Source: Sepiola atlantica (Eukaryota > Mollusca > Cephalopoda > Sepiida > Sepiolidae). Taken from it: 64,000 nucleotides of DNA. Positions 1-11,200 of this stretch are shown in pieces. The stretch covers positions 8,293,491 through 8,357,490 of the forward strand of contig OY744520.1 of the NCBI GenBank assembly GCA_963556195.1, read 5' to 3'. Below the pieces are notes generated by a model, which did not search any database, was not told the DNA's origin, and saw nothing but the letters and a program-made list of their open reading frames with translations. The position numbers and the translations under genes are program-made. Position 1 is the first letter of the stretch; every line of letters starts with the position of its first letter.

Positions 1-384
1 TGTCGGACCAGTTGAGGGTTCTATTTTAATTTTCTGTTAAAAATAGACGGAAAAATATAAAAGAATAATCAGAAAGTAATATATATAATCATGTACAGAC
101 ATAAATACAGACAAATAATGAAGAACTAAATAAAAATACATTATCTAAGTTTTAATTTTTAAACAATTCACACTTCTTAAAAGAAGTAAAAAAACAAGGA
201 AAATAAAATAACACTTATCTAACATAAAATTATCGTGCAGGATTTTAAAAGTTGGACCTAAATAGCATTTTAGTTGACATATCAAACTTTGATTCTGACT
301 AGCCAATTTTCATTTGATTGTTGTATCATGTTATTTGAACTATAATACAGTGTTCCAGAAATCTTGGGCAAATTTCAAGTCCTT
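1..384. other. AT-rich stretch, no gene seen
   Basis: I see nothing coding here. It should be intronic or downstream sequence of RNASEH2B, because exon 9 (7036-7084) ends in a normal splice donor and the terminal exon is not found between it and position 1. Confidence 0.4.
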
Positions 385-583
385 ATATCTGCTTAACTAG
401 GAATGGTATAAATATATCTGCTTAACTAGGAATGGTATAAATATATCTGCTTAACTAGGAATGGTATAAATATATCTGCTTAACTAGGAATGGTATAAAT
501 ATATCTGCTTAACTAGGAATGGTATAAATATATCTGCTTAACTAGGAATGGTATAAATATATCTGCTTAACTAGGAATGGTAG
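385..583. repeat. 29-bp tandem repeat, about 7 copies
   Basis: The 29-bp unit beginning atatctgcttaactagg repeats at 385, 414, 443, 472, 501, 530 and 559 with essentially no differences. Such uniformity suggests recent expansion. It lies just upstream of the transposase relic at 650-1020. Confidence 0.95.
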
Positions 584-649
584 TTTGATGAAACTGGTAA
601 ATTTATTAAGTTTTTTGCAATGCTAATGATTTTTTCATATTTTTTTCAG

Positions 650-1020
650 ATTCAGTAACAGCGTTCACTCAACCAGAAAAGGCGTTTTGTGTCCTTGAAT
701 TTGCAAAAACTGAATCACGGACACTTGTTCAACATGTATTTCGCACAAAATTCCGAAAATAGGCACCAGAAAGGAAGTCCATATTGAGATGGCATGTAAA
801 ATTCATGAAGGATGTGCCCAGTTAAGAGAACGAAACGCCCCTCAAATTCAGACGATACGGTTGAGCGAGTTTGAACTGCCTTCGAGCGGAGCCCCCATAA
901 ATCGATCAGTAGAGAATTTTAGTTTCCTACGACAACTGTTTGCCGCTTCTTGAAAAGACAACTGCACACGACACCTTACAAGCTACAGTTAGCGCAACAG
1001 TTGTAGGACAAGATGCATAA
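650..1020 (+). pseudogene. Tc1/mariner-type transposase N-terminal relic (DUF4817-like)
   Basis: Translation around 675-790 reads KAFCVLEFAKTES, then HVFRTKFRK, then a stop, then SILRWHVKFMKD. This is the order of the N-terminal helix-turn-helix (DUF4817-like) domain of a Tc1/mariner family common in invertebrates. Near 945-1010 a second block reads RFLKRQLHTTPYKLQL, matching the second DNA-binding helix region. Stops and frameshifts break the frame, and no catalytic DDE/D part follows. This is a dead 5' fragment; the subfamily is uncertain. Confidence 0.7.
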
Positions 1021-1554
1021 ATGTCAAAATGTGTCTAAAACTTCTAGAATACGCTGTAGTTTACTTCGCTACAGTTTATTTTTTTAATTTTTTAGTCTCA
1101 TCCGGACAACTGGTAAAATAGAAACGTTTTTCAATTATGACTGAAAAAAAAAAAAAAATCAGCAAGGGGAAACACTCACATTTTAATTGAAGAATATAAA
1201 ACGAATTGTCACCCTTACAACTAAAACTTTATTTCTTTTTCTGTATAAGTTAAAAAAAAAAATGTGCAAACAAGTAAAAATTAAAAACTAAAATGACTTT
1301 GCTGTATCCCGGGCAACACTGGGTAGGGACAGTTATTGAATTATATAGAAAAGAATTTCCAGAAATAATGTTTTTAAAACGTAAGAAAACCGGTACATAA
1401 TTTTGTGAATAAATTCAAACAAACCAGCAATAAAGAAAACAAGTTTGTTTGATAAAAAAGAAAGAAAAGAAAACACCTCTGCTCTGTGTATTGGTCTAAA
1501 GGGAGACAATTCAATGGAGTTCACATTGAAAAATAATCAAAATCTTCTTATATC
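1021..1554. other. AT-rich stretch, nothing recognised
   Basis: Apart from short A runs and a phrase at about 1305-1330 (cccgggcaacactgggta) that resembles the end of a dispersed repeat, I see no gene or element. Confidence 0.3.
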
Positions 1555-1589
1555 CATCATCATCATCATCATTAGGGTTTTTGATCACT

Positions 1590-2335
1590 CCTGGAGGTGG
1601 AAACCCTCCCCTGGTTTCCTTCCACCTTGTTTTGTCTTTAGCTAGGTGTGGCCATATAGGACCCAGTTAACTGTAGGGGTCGTCTTTCCAACAGGTTTTT
1701 GACCTTCCTCTTGGTCTTTTCCATTGCCTCGGCATCCATTCTGTCGCTCTAAGTGCCCACATGTTGTCTGTATATCTTGAAAGGTGACCTACTCAGGTGA
1801 CCTGGTCATCTGTTTAGATGATGTCATTGACGCCAGTTTGCTGTCTGATGCAAGTGTTTCTTTTTCTTTCTCGTAGACTGATGCCGAACATAATGCGTTC
1901 CATTTTGCATTGTGCATTCTTAACCTTTCTTTTGTTGCATTCTTAAGTGTCCACGTTTCGTTACCATATGTTATAACAGACATGATGTATTCCTTAAACA
2001 TTTTCCGTTTAATGTTCATAGTGAACTTTCTATTCTTCATGATCTTGTCTACTTTAGAAAAGGCTGTGCATCCAAGCGCAATTCACCATTTAATTTCAGG
2101 CATGATATCAACGTTGCTTCTCACCATCTTCCCGAAGTCGATAAAGTTTTCAACTATCTCGACATTTTCACCGTTCACTATGACTGGTGCTTTTGTGGCA
2201 TATTTGTTGAACATAAAATATCTATATACTATTAAAATATAGTCATATACAGACAGCTGTTTTGCCATATCACAGCTTTCCAGTGTGGCAAGCGTTTTTA
2301 CACTGAAATTTGTAACTGTGATCACCTCGACATTA
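1590..2335 (-). pseudogene. RTE-like LINE, C-terminal part of ORF2
   Basis: Read on the minus strand, the segment from 2200 down to 1800 carries the thumb and C-terminal region of a LINE polyprotein. VNGENVEIVENFIDFGKMV is followed by KRKMFKEYIMSVITYGNETW and, in another frame, by the arginine-rich block normally ending such proteins. Frame changes occur near 2085 and 1900. The reverse transcriptase core is absent, so this is a 5'-truncated, inactive copy. The cysteine usual in the YGCETW motif is N here. An (ATC)n run at 1555-1574 adjoins the 3' side. Confidence 0.75.
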
Positions 2336-2464
2336 AGAGAGATTATAGCGCTTATGTGTTTTTATTTACATCCACGTTACCAGTTACCTAGAGAACTCTA
2401 TTCAGTATAGAAGAATAAGTCCTTATCAGTGAAAACCATTATTGGCCATACAAAAGAACTCAAC

Positions 2465-2490
2465 AATATATATATACACACACACACAGG
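2465..2490. repeat. TA/CA microsatellite
   Basis: A short run of alternating TA followed by CA dinucleotides. Confidence 0.8.
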
Positions 2491-2639
2491 ATGTTTGTAA
2501 AGTAATTCTATATTATTAAGTGTTTTTAATTTATTACTGAAATATAATTCTTAACAAGAAATGAATATGATAAAATATAATATAACATAGGGCTTTATTT
2601 AGAATTCAATATCAACGGATTCCACAAAGGAACTTTTTT

Positions 2640-2740
2640 TTTTTGCTAGTGAGTCACCATTTATCATCATATTCAGGTTTAACATCTGAGTCACCATTTA
2701 TCAACGGATCATATTCAGGTTTAACATCTGTTTTACATGT
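2640..2740. repeat. short tandem duplication
   Basis: The phrase gagtcaccatttatca...catattcaggtttaacatctg occurs twice, 40-50 bp apart. This is a local duplication just beyond the 3' side of the minus-strand LINE. Confidence 0.7.
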
Positions 2741-2759
2741 TGGCATGTGTTGGACAGCT

Positions 2760-4865
2760 TTAAGAAATTGACTTCAAAATTAACCTATCTCTGACCGGGT
2801 CTTCATTTATTCCTCTTGCTCTCAAGTCTATTCTTATCGCTTCCTCCAATGATTTCCTTGGCTTTCCCATGTCAACTGAACCTGCTACCTCAATTGTTCT
2901 ACATCTAACCCATTAACTCATCCATTCTTTCAACGTGGCCATACCATCAAAGTTTCTTGTTCTACACACATTTCCCTATACTGTCCAGATTTAATCTTTC
3001 TCCGAGATCATCAGATCTGAGCCTGTCTTTAAAACTCATATTACACATCCATCATATCATTCTCGTGCTATTTCTCTCCATGCAACACATGTCCTCAACC
3101 CTCACTGGCCAGGTTTCAGTTTCATACATCACACTGCATACACATGCCTGATAGACTCTTCCCTTGGTCAACAGTGGTAACGCTCTGCTGGTTAGTAATG
3201 GCAGAAGTTACCTGAACTTACTTCATCTACTTCTGCTCCACCCTGTGCTTCAATGGTATCACTAAGGTAACAAAACTTCGACAACCTCAATAGCATCGCC
3301 ATTCAAATATACTTAGTCCTCATCTCCATTGTCTTACACTTCTTGCACACAAACTGGCTATCCTCTCTCAACCTACCAGTAATTTCATTGCACTTTTTGC
3401 GTACCCAATACTTACAAATACCACAAAAAATTGAATTACATCCAACTCCCTTACCACAAACTGAGCCGGGGAACTTTCCTCTTTCTTTGAGCTTTCCAAC
3501 ACTACAACCAATGATCATCACTTTGATCTTGGTAACATTCATTCTCAAACCTTTACGTTTCGCAGCATTCATCCAAGTCGTTTAAGTTAACAAATAATTC
3601 TTCCATTGTTTCACAGGCAAATACTAAATCAGCATACTACATATCTTCCGAACAACCCATATGAAACTCCCTGGACACAAATGCTTCTAAGACACAAATG
3701 AAAAGCAACGGATTCAGTACAAAACCCTGATGTACTTCTACTTTAACATTAAAGCTGTCACTAAATGTGCTGTTAATTCTAACACGACTGAGCATATCTG
3801 TACATTGCTTGAACAACCTTCACAACCTCTCTTAGAACTCTGTCAAAAATTTTCTCCAGATCCACAATAGCAAAATACAGGTTCTTATTATTATTAAGGT
3901 ACTTCTCTTGCGTTTGTCGCAGAATAAATATAACATCAGTGGTACTTTACCCAATCATAAAACCAAACTACATTTCATCTATGCTTATCCGACTTTTTAT
4001 TTGTTGCTCAATTATTCTCTCAATCACTTTCAGGACCTGACCCATCAACTTTAAATGCTTCCCCTTTATCCCTGTAACAAGTCACAATTGGACTAAGTTC
4101 CCAGTCTTTCAGGATAATCTCTTCTTTTACGATCTAATTTGTCAAGTCTGTGATCATCTCAATGTCTGTTTCACTCGCAGCTTTCAACATTTCTGCAACA
4201 ACGCCTAAGGGTCCTCCAGTTCTTCATCTTACTCATAACTTCCCATTTTATTCTCAATTCTTATAGCTGAACCAGATACTACATCTGCAAATTCTAGATT
4301 TTTACGGTTCCATGAAAACTCAGTATTCAACAATTTCTCATAGTGACATTTCCAAACATTCCTCGTTTTGTCTGACTTTCTATATTATTATTTCTGCTCC
4401 TTTCTTTGCCTCCAGACACACATTCTTATTCATTAAACCTTTTATCCACTGACTGCAGTTTCTGCTTTTCTTTCATACACTTCTCAACGTCCGCATTCCC
4501 TAACCCTAACGATGTCATCGTATGTTTTGGGGGCCTTTTCGTCCACCCACAAGTCTGGTGTGTTACCTCCAACAAGGTATCTTTCATGTCTTCCACATTT
4601 TCTGTAGTGGATCCGATAGCCCAACGCTCCATCACGTGGCCTCTAAACTTGTGTTTCACATGTTCTTCATTCAACCTCCACACCTTCAACCTGGGGATAA
4701 ACTTTCTCTACCTCAAGAGCTTTCTTCAGCATTAAAATTGCAAATAACCGTTTTGCGCTGTGTACTGATTTCTTCAACAGGTATTGCTTTCACATAACTT
4801 AACAGCTTTCTGTCCTTTTTTCTAACCAGCAGATAATCTACTTGACTCTTTGCTGTACTGGATTA
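2760..4865 (-). pseudogene. LINE ORF2 (reverse transcriptase polyprotein), extensively decayed
   Basis: Reading the minus strand from 4865 downwards, the linker after the endonuclease is visible at 4689-4426 (MKVWRLNEEHVKHKFRGHV, CGWTKRPPKH). RT palm motifs lie around 3900-3800 (YFAIVDLEKIFDRV), and the C-terminal domain lies around 3150-2780 (ETWPVRVEDMCCMER, then a GHVERMDE motif). Many stops and frameshifts interrupt it. The order and spacing fit an RTE- or jockey-like LINE without its endonuclease. The open frame at 3303-3572 is a fragment of this element, not an independent gene. Confidence 0.8.
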
Positions 4866-4879
4866 ACATGTTGGTTAGA

Positions 4880-5110
4880 GATATTTCAAGATGGCCCTTT
4901 TACAAATGAGTTATGCATTCTGAGAATAACAAATTTTTTTTGCCTTTTTTGTTTTCTTCTACACACCTTTTACTCTTCCAAAATTGATAATGTTATTTGT
5001 CCAAAAAAACATTGACTTTATTAGTTTTATGCGAAACATTGTTTTGAAATAGTGCCGAGTGGCATTTTTTTAGGGTTCCCCTAAAGTTAATATTAACTAT
5101 TCATTAAAAT
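4880..5110. repeat. dispersed repeat A, copy 1
   Basis: The sequence ttgaaatagtgccgagtggca...ttagggttcccctaaagttaa recurs at about 23880-23945 and, inverted and diverged, at 31430-31510. It is an unclassified dispersed element with no coding capacity. Confidence 0.55.
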
Positions 5111-5509
5111 TGTGTGACTTGAGACTGAACCAAAAATATTGGGACACCATATTTTGAAGAAAAAATCCCATATAAGAAACTTTAACAAAAAATTCCAAAA
5201 ATAAACATTAGGACGGATGAGGAGGTAAGGGAGATAACTTGAGTCCCAAAAATATATTTTCTAAGAAGATTTTTGATTCGTCCTTTTTACCGAAATTTTT
5301 AGGTTAATTAATGACAAAACAATTCTTATTAGTTGTTCCTTTTACGGTATATCAACCCTTTTGGATTATTTAATGACTAATTCAGTTATTTTGGTAAAAA
5401 GCCTTTATGACTTCAAGTAATTAATATATTTAAGTACGCATGACTAGCAAAGCTGCCTGGTGTTGCTTGGATAACAAAGCAGAAGATTTAAAAAATGTGT
5501 AACATCTTT

Positions 5510-5615
5510 CTGTTAACTCTTTCTACCTCCTCTTCCGACTGCTTCACTCTTTCTTTCCCCCTTCTTTCAACTGCTTCACTCTTTCTTTCCCCCTTCTTTC
5601 AACTGCCCCACTCTA
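5510..5615. repeat. pyrimidine-rich 35-bp tandem repeat
   Basis: The unit gcttcactctttctttcccccttctttcaact is repeated two to three times in a region that is almost pure C and T on the plus strand. Confidence 0.8.
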
Positions 5616-5964
5616 CCACTCTCAACTTTGATTAAACCCCTCTCTCTCTATCTCTCCGTGTGCTTCTCTCTGGAACTGGTTCAATATAATAGAAAGAAAA
5701 ACAAACAAAAATCAAGAAAGAAAAAGAAAGCTGACTGTTTAACCTATTTTCAATGTTGTTTTCAAAACAATTACTAGTAAGAATGAAAAACATATTTTCC
5801 ACTAATTTGGTCTCTGGTGACTCAAACGGAATGAATGTTACAGTATTCGGGGGAACACTGAATCTGATGATGTAACGTTTCGATGTGTATCATATGTAGT
5901 TTCTGACTTTCAGTCGGGAGATACTCACACACACAACTTTGTTTTGCTTTATATAACAGAAGTA

Positions 5965-6130
5965 TAAGACCGGGAGGTGACGGTTGTTAAGTGGATAACG
6001 ACACGGACTGAAGACCTGGGTGTTCCAAGTTCGAATCCAGTCGGTTCCACACTATCACTTTCACTCAGGGATGTGGTCCTTCCCGTAAGTACTCGATGTC
6101 TTTCCAGAAAGATTTCTAACTAGAAAAAAC
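5965..6130 (+). repeat. tRNA-derived SINE
   Basis: A box A-like segment (gttaagtggataacgac, about 5988) and a box B-like segment (agttcgaatccag, about 6029) are spaced as in a tRNA. The region between them contains ctgaaga, reminiscent of a tRNA-Phe anticodon loop. The ends do not pair into an acceptor stem, and an unrelated body follows. I therefore read it as a SINE head rather than a working tRNA gene. Confidence 0.6.
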
Positions 6131-6229
6131 ATCGGAGAAACTAATGCCAACACCGGAATTATCTGATTCACACGAAAGAAGAAGAAGACCGGAGAAGTTT
6201 AATTTTGTGGCGGAATTGATGATCTTGAG

Positions 6230-6430
6230 CCAGAATCGAACATTGGAGATGGCCCGGACTTACTTCATCCCCGCAGTAAGAGGGTCCGCCTTTGCCTGGC
6301 TTGCAGATGGAAAGGGAAATAAGTTTTGCCTTACTAGTTTTCTAGTGAGGATTGAACTCGCAACCTCGAAGTAACAAATCTATTGGTTGCTGCACAATAA
6401 TATGTGGATTCGCCTTGACGACAAATAGTG
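6230..6430 (-). repeat. tRNA-derived SINE, inverted
   Basis: The minus strand contains a box B-like gaggttgcgagttcaatcc (around 6345-6372), preceded by a tRNA-like arm. The body extends towards 6230. It is diverged, and its open frame (6144-6374) has no meaning. Confidence 0.5.
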
Positions 6431-6680
6431 AGCCAATGGATTATGTTTTTTCTGATTGGTTAAGCGGAATTAACCCATAGATGAGACCGTGATAGGTACT
6501 ACTACTTCACGTCAAAGTGAACGCGGCAGAAATAGTAGCAAAGGGATCACTCTACGCACCCCAAATTGGGGCCTCACCACTGAATGCATTTTCTTAGTAA
6601 ACGTAGGAAAACAATAATTATTGGAAATGATTCATTGTATATGATTAAATGGAGAGAAGTCACTATTTTACTATTCCCAA

Positions 6681-6887
6681 CAGAGTTGCAGAATCGGAGT
6701 CAGAGGTTTTGGAAGAAGCCCGAGTCGGACTCATAAAAAGGCTAAGAATTGGAGTTGTAGATTTTAATCTCTGAAGAATCAGCAGACAGTTTGAATATTG
6801 GAAGACTTTAAAATAAGGAGTCAGAATCAGTCGGAATTTTGGGAATTCTAGGAGTCGGACCTTATACCTGCCGACTCTGCAATCCTG
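6681..6887. mobile_element. hAT-like MITE (207 bp)
   Basis: The left end, cagagttgcagaatcgg, and the reverse complement of the right end, caggattgcagagtcgg, are terminal inverted repeats. The interior is rich in gagtcgg/ccgactc motifs. The flanking octamers attcccaa and gtttacaa agree at only five of eight positions, so the target duplication is decayed. It has no coding capacity. Confidence 0.65.
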
Positions 6888-6960
6888 GTTTACAACAGTA
6901 TCAATGCGTAAATAACCACAATGACCAGCACCCATTATGGCAATAACCCTCCCTGCTCCC
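6888..6960. repeat. dispersed repeat B, copy 1
   Basis: The segment caacagtatcaatgcgtaaataaccacaatg resembles sequences at 7630-7715 and 29455-29560, which share cagattccata. It is an unclassified dispersed repeat. Confidence 0.45.
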
Positions 6961-7035
6961 CAAAGTGTTTTATTTTCCAATCCTAAAGCAAACAAGTAAA
7001 AATAATACATCGAGAATTCATTTTTCTTTTTTTAC

Positions 7036-7084
7036 CTTTTTGGGAGGTTCAGTTTCAAGTTTTGTTTCTGTAGGTTTTTCCAAA
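7036..7084 (-). CDS. RNASEH2B: RNASEH2B exon 9
   Basis: 49 nt. The acceptor is ttttatag before 7084 and the donor is gtaaaa after 7036. It completes the split codon GA|T from exon 8 and then encodes LEKPTETKLETEPPKK, ending in phase 0. The Pro/Glu/Lys-rich composition fits the linker before the C-terminal PIP box in this family. Identification rests mainly on splice sites and phase, because the linker is poorly conserved. Confidence 0.75.
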
Positions 7085-8196
7085 CTATAAAACAAAATAA
7101 AAATTAATTTTTTTTTTAAATCTGCAAATCAATAATTCAATTCGATAAGTATGGAGAAAACAAAGAGAATAATTATTTCATAGGACGTTTTGCTTATGAT
7201 CAATAATTTATAGTTGGAAGTTTAAAGATATAAAAGCAAGATGTCTAAGAGAAGGAAAGTGAAAAGAAAAAATTATATGAAACCGGATGTTGGTCAACTA
7301 AACCGGATGTTGGTAGACTAAGTCATAAATGTCCTGATGTATAAAAGCATCTCAATGCAATTTGCTAAGAATGATACCAGTCAACTGTGATGATTTGGCA
7401 GATGTGATATGGCATCTACATTAGAGATTAATCAAAAGTAAACATTCTTCAACAGACAGGCTATATTATTTGCGAGTTTTGTTCCTGATTTGGTTTTAGA
7501 GAAAATCGACCCTTTTTGGCTTATTTAATGCCGAAACACATCTATTATAAACGATTCTTGGAGTACAATTAATCAAAGACAAGGTGCTATTTTATGTATA
7601 GCTGAGGAAAAGTGTAGGTTCATAACCTTACCAACAGTATTAGCGGAATAAATGACCATGATAAACTTGATAAGATTTGAATTCTGCATAACAGATTCCA
7701 TAGGAAGTGACAAAATGTTGTGAGGGTGAATATTTTCCTACAAAATTTGGACTCGTCTAATGAACAAAGGCATAAAAATACTGACTACTCCATGTAGTAG
7801 TAGCCTCGATGACAACAGTTAGTTATTTGACAATTAAACTAAGAACTATCCATTCTTTTTCCTATTTCTTATTGTCTTTTGCTGTACAAAAAGTAATAAA
7901 CTTTATTGTTGACCATTCCAGATTTTAATGTTTTTTTTTTGTTGATAAACTCAGTTACAACACAATGCCTATTTGAATGATAATAGAAAAATTATTCTAG
8001 AATGAAAAAAGCTTAACTTTTATTATTAATCTAACCTAACTAAATGTCAAATCCATTTAAAACAAGCTAAAAGCACTGCTCTGTGCAAACATTTTAAAAC
8101 CTGCCATTGTGGAGAGCCACTTGGATTTTTAGCATATTTATGTATAGGTTGAGAATAATAAAAAAAAAATACATTTTAATGAGTAATCAATAAAAG

Positions 8197-8231
<35 letters not shown>

Positions 8232-11200
8232 TATAGATAGATATATAGATAGATACAGACAGACAGACAGACAGACAGCAAGTCATTATACAGGTCTTAT
8301 TAAAGACTACAGAGTTTTTGTGTTTCATAATTTTTTTTAAAGTACTTTTTTGATATGGCAAGCAAGTTTCCGAGTCTCCGGTAGTAATTCGTAGAGTATG
8401 GCTCCAAGAGTTCTTTTATTGGCCATCTCAAGTGCTTTCAATCTTCGCAATCGTTCAGGAGTCGATTTGTTTTTTTCATTACTTTTTTGTTGTTGTTTGT
8501 TTTTTATTATTTTCTCTGTAGTTTTGATGGGAGAAAAAAAAGGGGGTGGGGGCGATTGAGTCTGTTTGTTTATGTATTTGTGTATTATTACTTTTATTGA
8601 TTTCATTGATTTTATTGATTTCATTGATTTCATTAATTTTATTGATTTCATTAATTTTATTGATTTCATTAATTTCATTGATTTCATTAATTTTATTGAT
8701 TTCATTGATTTTTATTAATTTCATTGATTTCATTAATTTTATTGATTTCATTAATTTTATTGATTTCATTAATTTTATTGATTTCATTGATTTTTATTAA
8801 TTTCATTAATTTTATTGATTTCATTGATTTTTATTAATTTCATTAATTTTATTGATTTCATTAATTTTATTGATTTCATTAATTTTATTGATTTCATTAA
8901 TTTTATTGATTTCATTAATTTTATTGATTTCAGTAATTTTATTGATTTCAGTAATTTTATTGATTTCATTGATTTTTATTAATTTCATTAATTTTATTGA
9001 TTTCATTAATTTTATTGATTTCATTGATTTTTATTAATTTCATTGATTTCATTAATTTTATTGATTTCATTAATTTTATTAATTTTTATTAATTTCATTA
9101 ATTTTTATTAATTTCATTAATTTTTATTAATTTCATTAATTTTTATTAATTTCATTAATTTTTATTAATTTCATTGATTTTTATTAATTTCATTGATTTT
9201 TATTAATTTTATTGATTTTATTAATTTCATTAATTTTATTGATTTCATTAATTTTATTGATTTCATTAATTTTTATTAATTTCATTAATTTTTATTAATT
9301 TCATTAATTTTTATTAATTTCATTAATTTTTATTAATTTCATTGATTTTTATTAATTTCATTGATTTCATTAATTTTATTGATTTCATTAATTTTATTGA
9401 TTTCATTAATTTTATTAATTTCATTAATTTTTATTAATTTCATTGATTTTTATTAATTTCATTAATTTCATTGATTTCATTAATTTTATTGATTTCATTA
9501 ATTTTTATTAATTTCATTGATTTTTATTAATTTCATTGATTTTTATTAATTTCATTAATTTCATTGATTTCATTAATTTTATTGATTTCATTAATTTTTA
9601 TTAATTTCATTGATTTTTATTAATTTCATTAATTTTATTGATTTCATTAATTTTTATTAATTTCATTGATTTTTATTAATTTCATTAATTTCATTGATTT
9701 TATTGATTTTATTGATTTCATTAATTTCATTAATTTTTATTAATTTCATTAATTTTTATTAATTTCATTAATTTTTATTAATTTCATTAATTTTTATTAA
9801 TTTCATTAATTTTTATTAATTTCATTAATTTTTATTAATTTCATTAATTTCATTGATTTCATTGATTTTATTGATTTCATTAATTTCATTGATTTCATTA
9901 ATTTTATTGATTTCATTAATTTTATTGATTTCATTGATTTTTATTAATTTCATTAATTTCATTGATTTCATTGATTTCATTAATTTTATTAATTTCATTA
10001 ATTTTATTAATTTCATTAATATTTATTAATTTCATTGATTTTTATTAATTTCATTAATTTTATTGGTACTGTTTTAGATATTGACCCTAACTTTCGTGAC
10101 TGCCCGGCAGCAGCAAGCCGACAGCTAACGGAAGCGTCCGAGACCTGCCGAGTCGGCAGACGACAACAATGTAAGACGATGACTAAAGAAAAAGAAATGC
10201 ATATATTTTTATACAGAAAATGAAATAAATGAACAAACCCATAGCTGAAATGAATAAACTTTTTTTTTTATTAATAATTAACCATTTTATGTAAGAAAAC
10301 TAACTTTTTAAACTTTTTTTTTTTTTTTTAACTGAAATAAACTGTTTTTATGAACGCTAAAATAATAACTTTTTTAAAACCATTTGTTTTTGTTGTTTTT
10401 TTTGCAATTACGCATTGTTTTTTTTTTGTTTTTTTTCAATTATTTCAGCTGGAGGGGTAAGGGCTTGTTTTTCGTTTTTGGAGGAGGGCTTAGCGAAATA
10501 CAGGCAGAAGAGGAGGATGGGGTCGTCGCCGAGGATGTGGAAGGAGTCGGAGCAGCAGAAGATTGTTGGTCGCCGACGACTGGATAAAGTACGGCTATCT
10601 GCGATAATATGGCGGCGAAAGGGTCTTTTTTAAAAGTCTGTCGCCACATGAATTCCCGCAGGTCGCCATATCCTGGGACCACAGGTATATCATCTTTAGA
10701 ATTGTTGATATGGTGAGTTTTGACCGCGAAAAAAACGTCCCCGATCGCAGCGAAATCCAAGCCCGGCATTCTTGGGTGGGGCATCTCCAGGCATATTTTT
10801 CCGAAACAATCTTTCGCGGTACTAGCCGGCAAAGTCGGCCGCCGCCGCATCGCATACATCGCATATATTTTGCCATCAGAGCTTTCTGCTGGCAAAAGTT
10901 GATGCACTGCTCCGGAGAGGCAATCGAACTACACAACACTTCGAAATTCATTTTTAATTAGTGCCAAGCGTCTCTCTTTGAAATCAATATCGTCTGCCTG
11001 CCAGCCTCGTTTTCGATTTCGGCAGGTCTCGGACGCTTCCGTTAGCTGTCGGCTCGCTGCTGCCGGGCAGTCACGAAAGTTAGGGTCAATATCTAAAACA
11101 GTACCATTTTATTAATTTCATTAATTTTATTAATTTCATTAATTTTATTAATTTCATTGATTTCATTAATTTTATTAATTTTATTAATTTCATTGATTTC

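Noticed and set aside
5965..6045. A tRNA gene
   Set aside because: Boxes A and B are present but the ends do not form an acceptor stem and a non-tRNA body follows. A SINE is more likely.
8337..8480. Terminal exon of RNASEH2B (PERLRRLKALEMANKR segment)
   Set aside because: Its position between exons 8 and 9, its lack of PIP-box residues, and an inverted second copy at 13231 show it is a repeat.
10440..10907. 155-codon frame overlapping the Merlin transposase
   Set aside because: It overlaps the zinc-ribbon frame out of phase and is most likely a shadow; only its Ser/Pro tail could be real coding after a frameshift.
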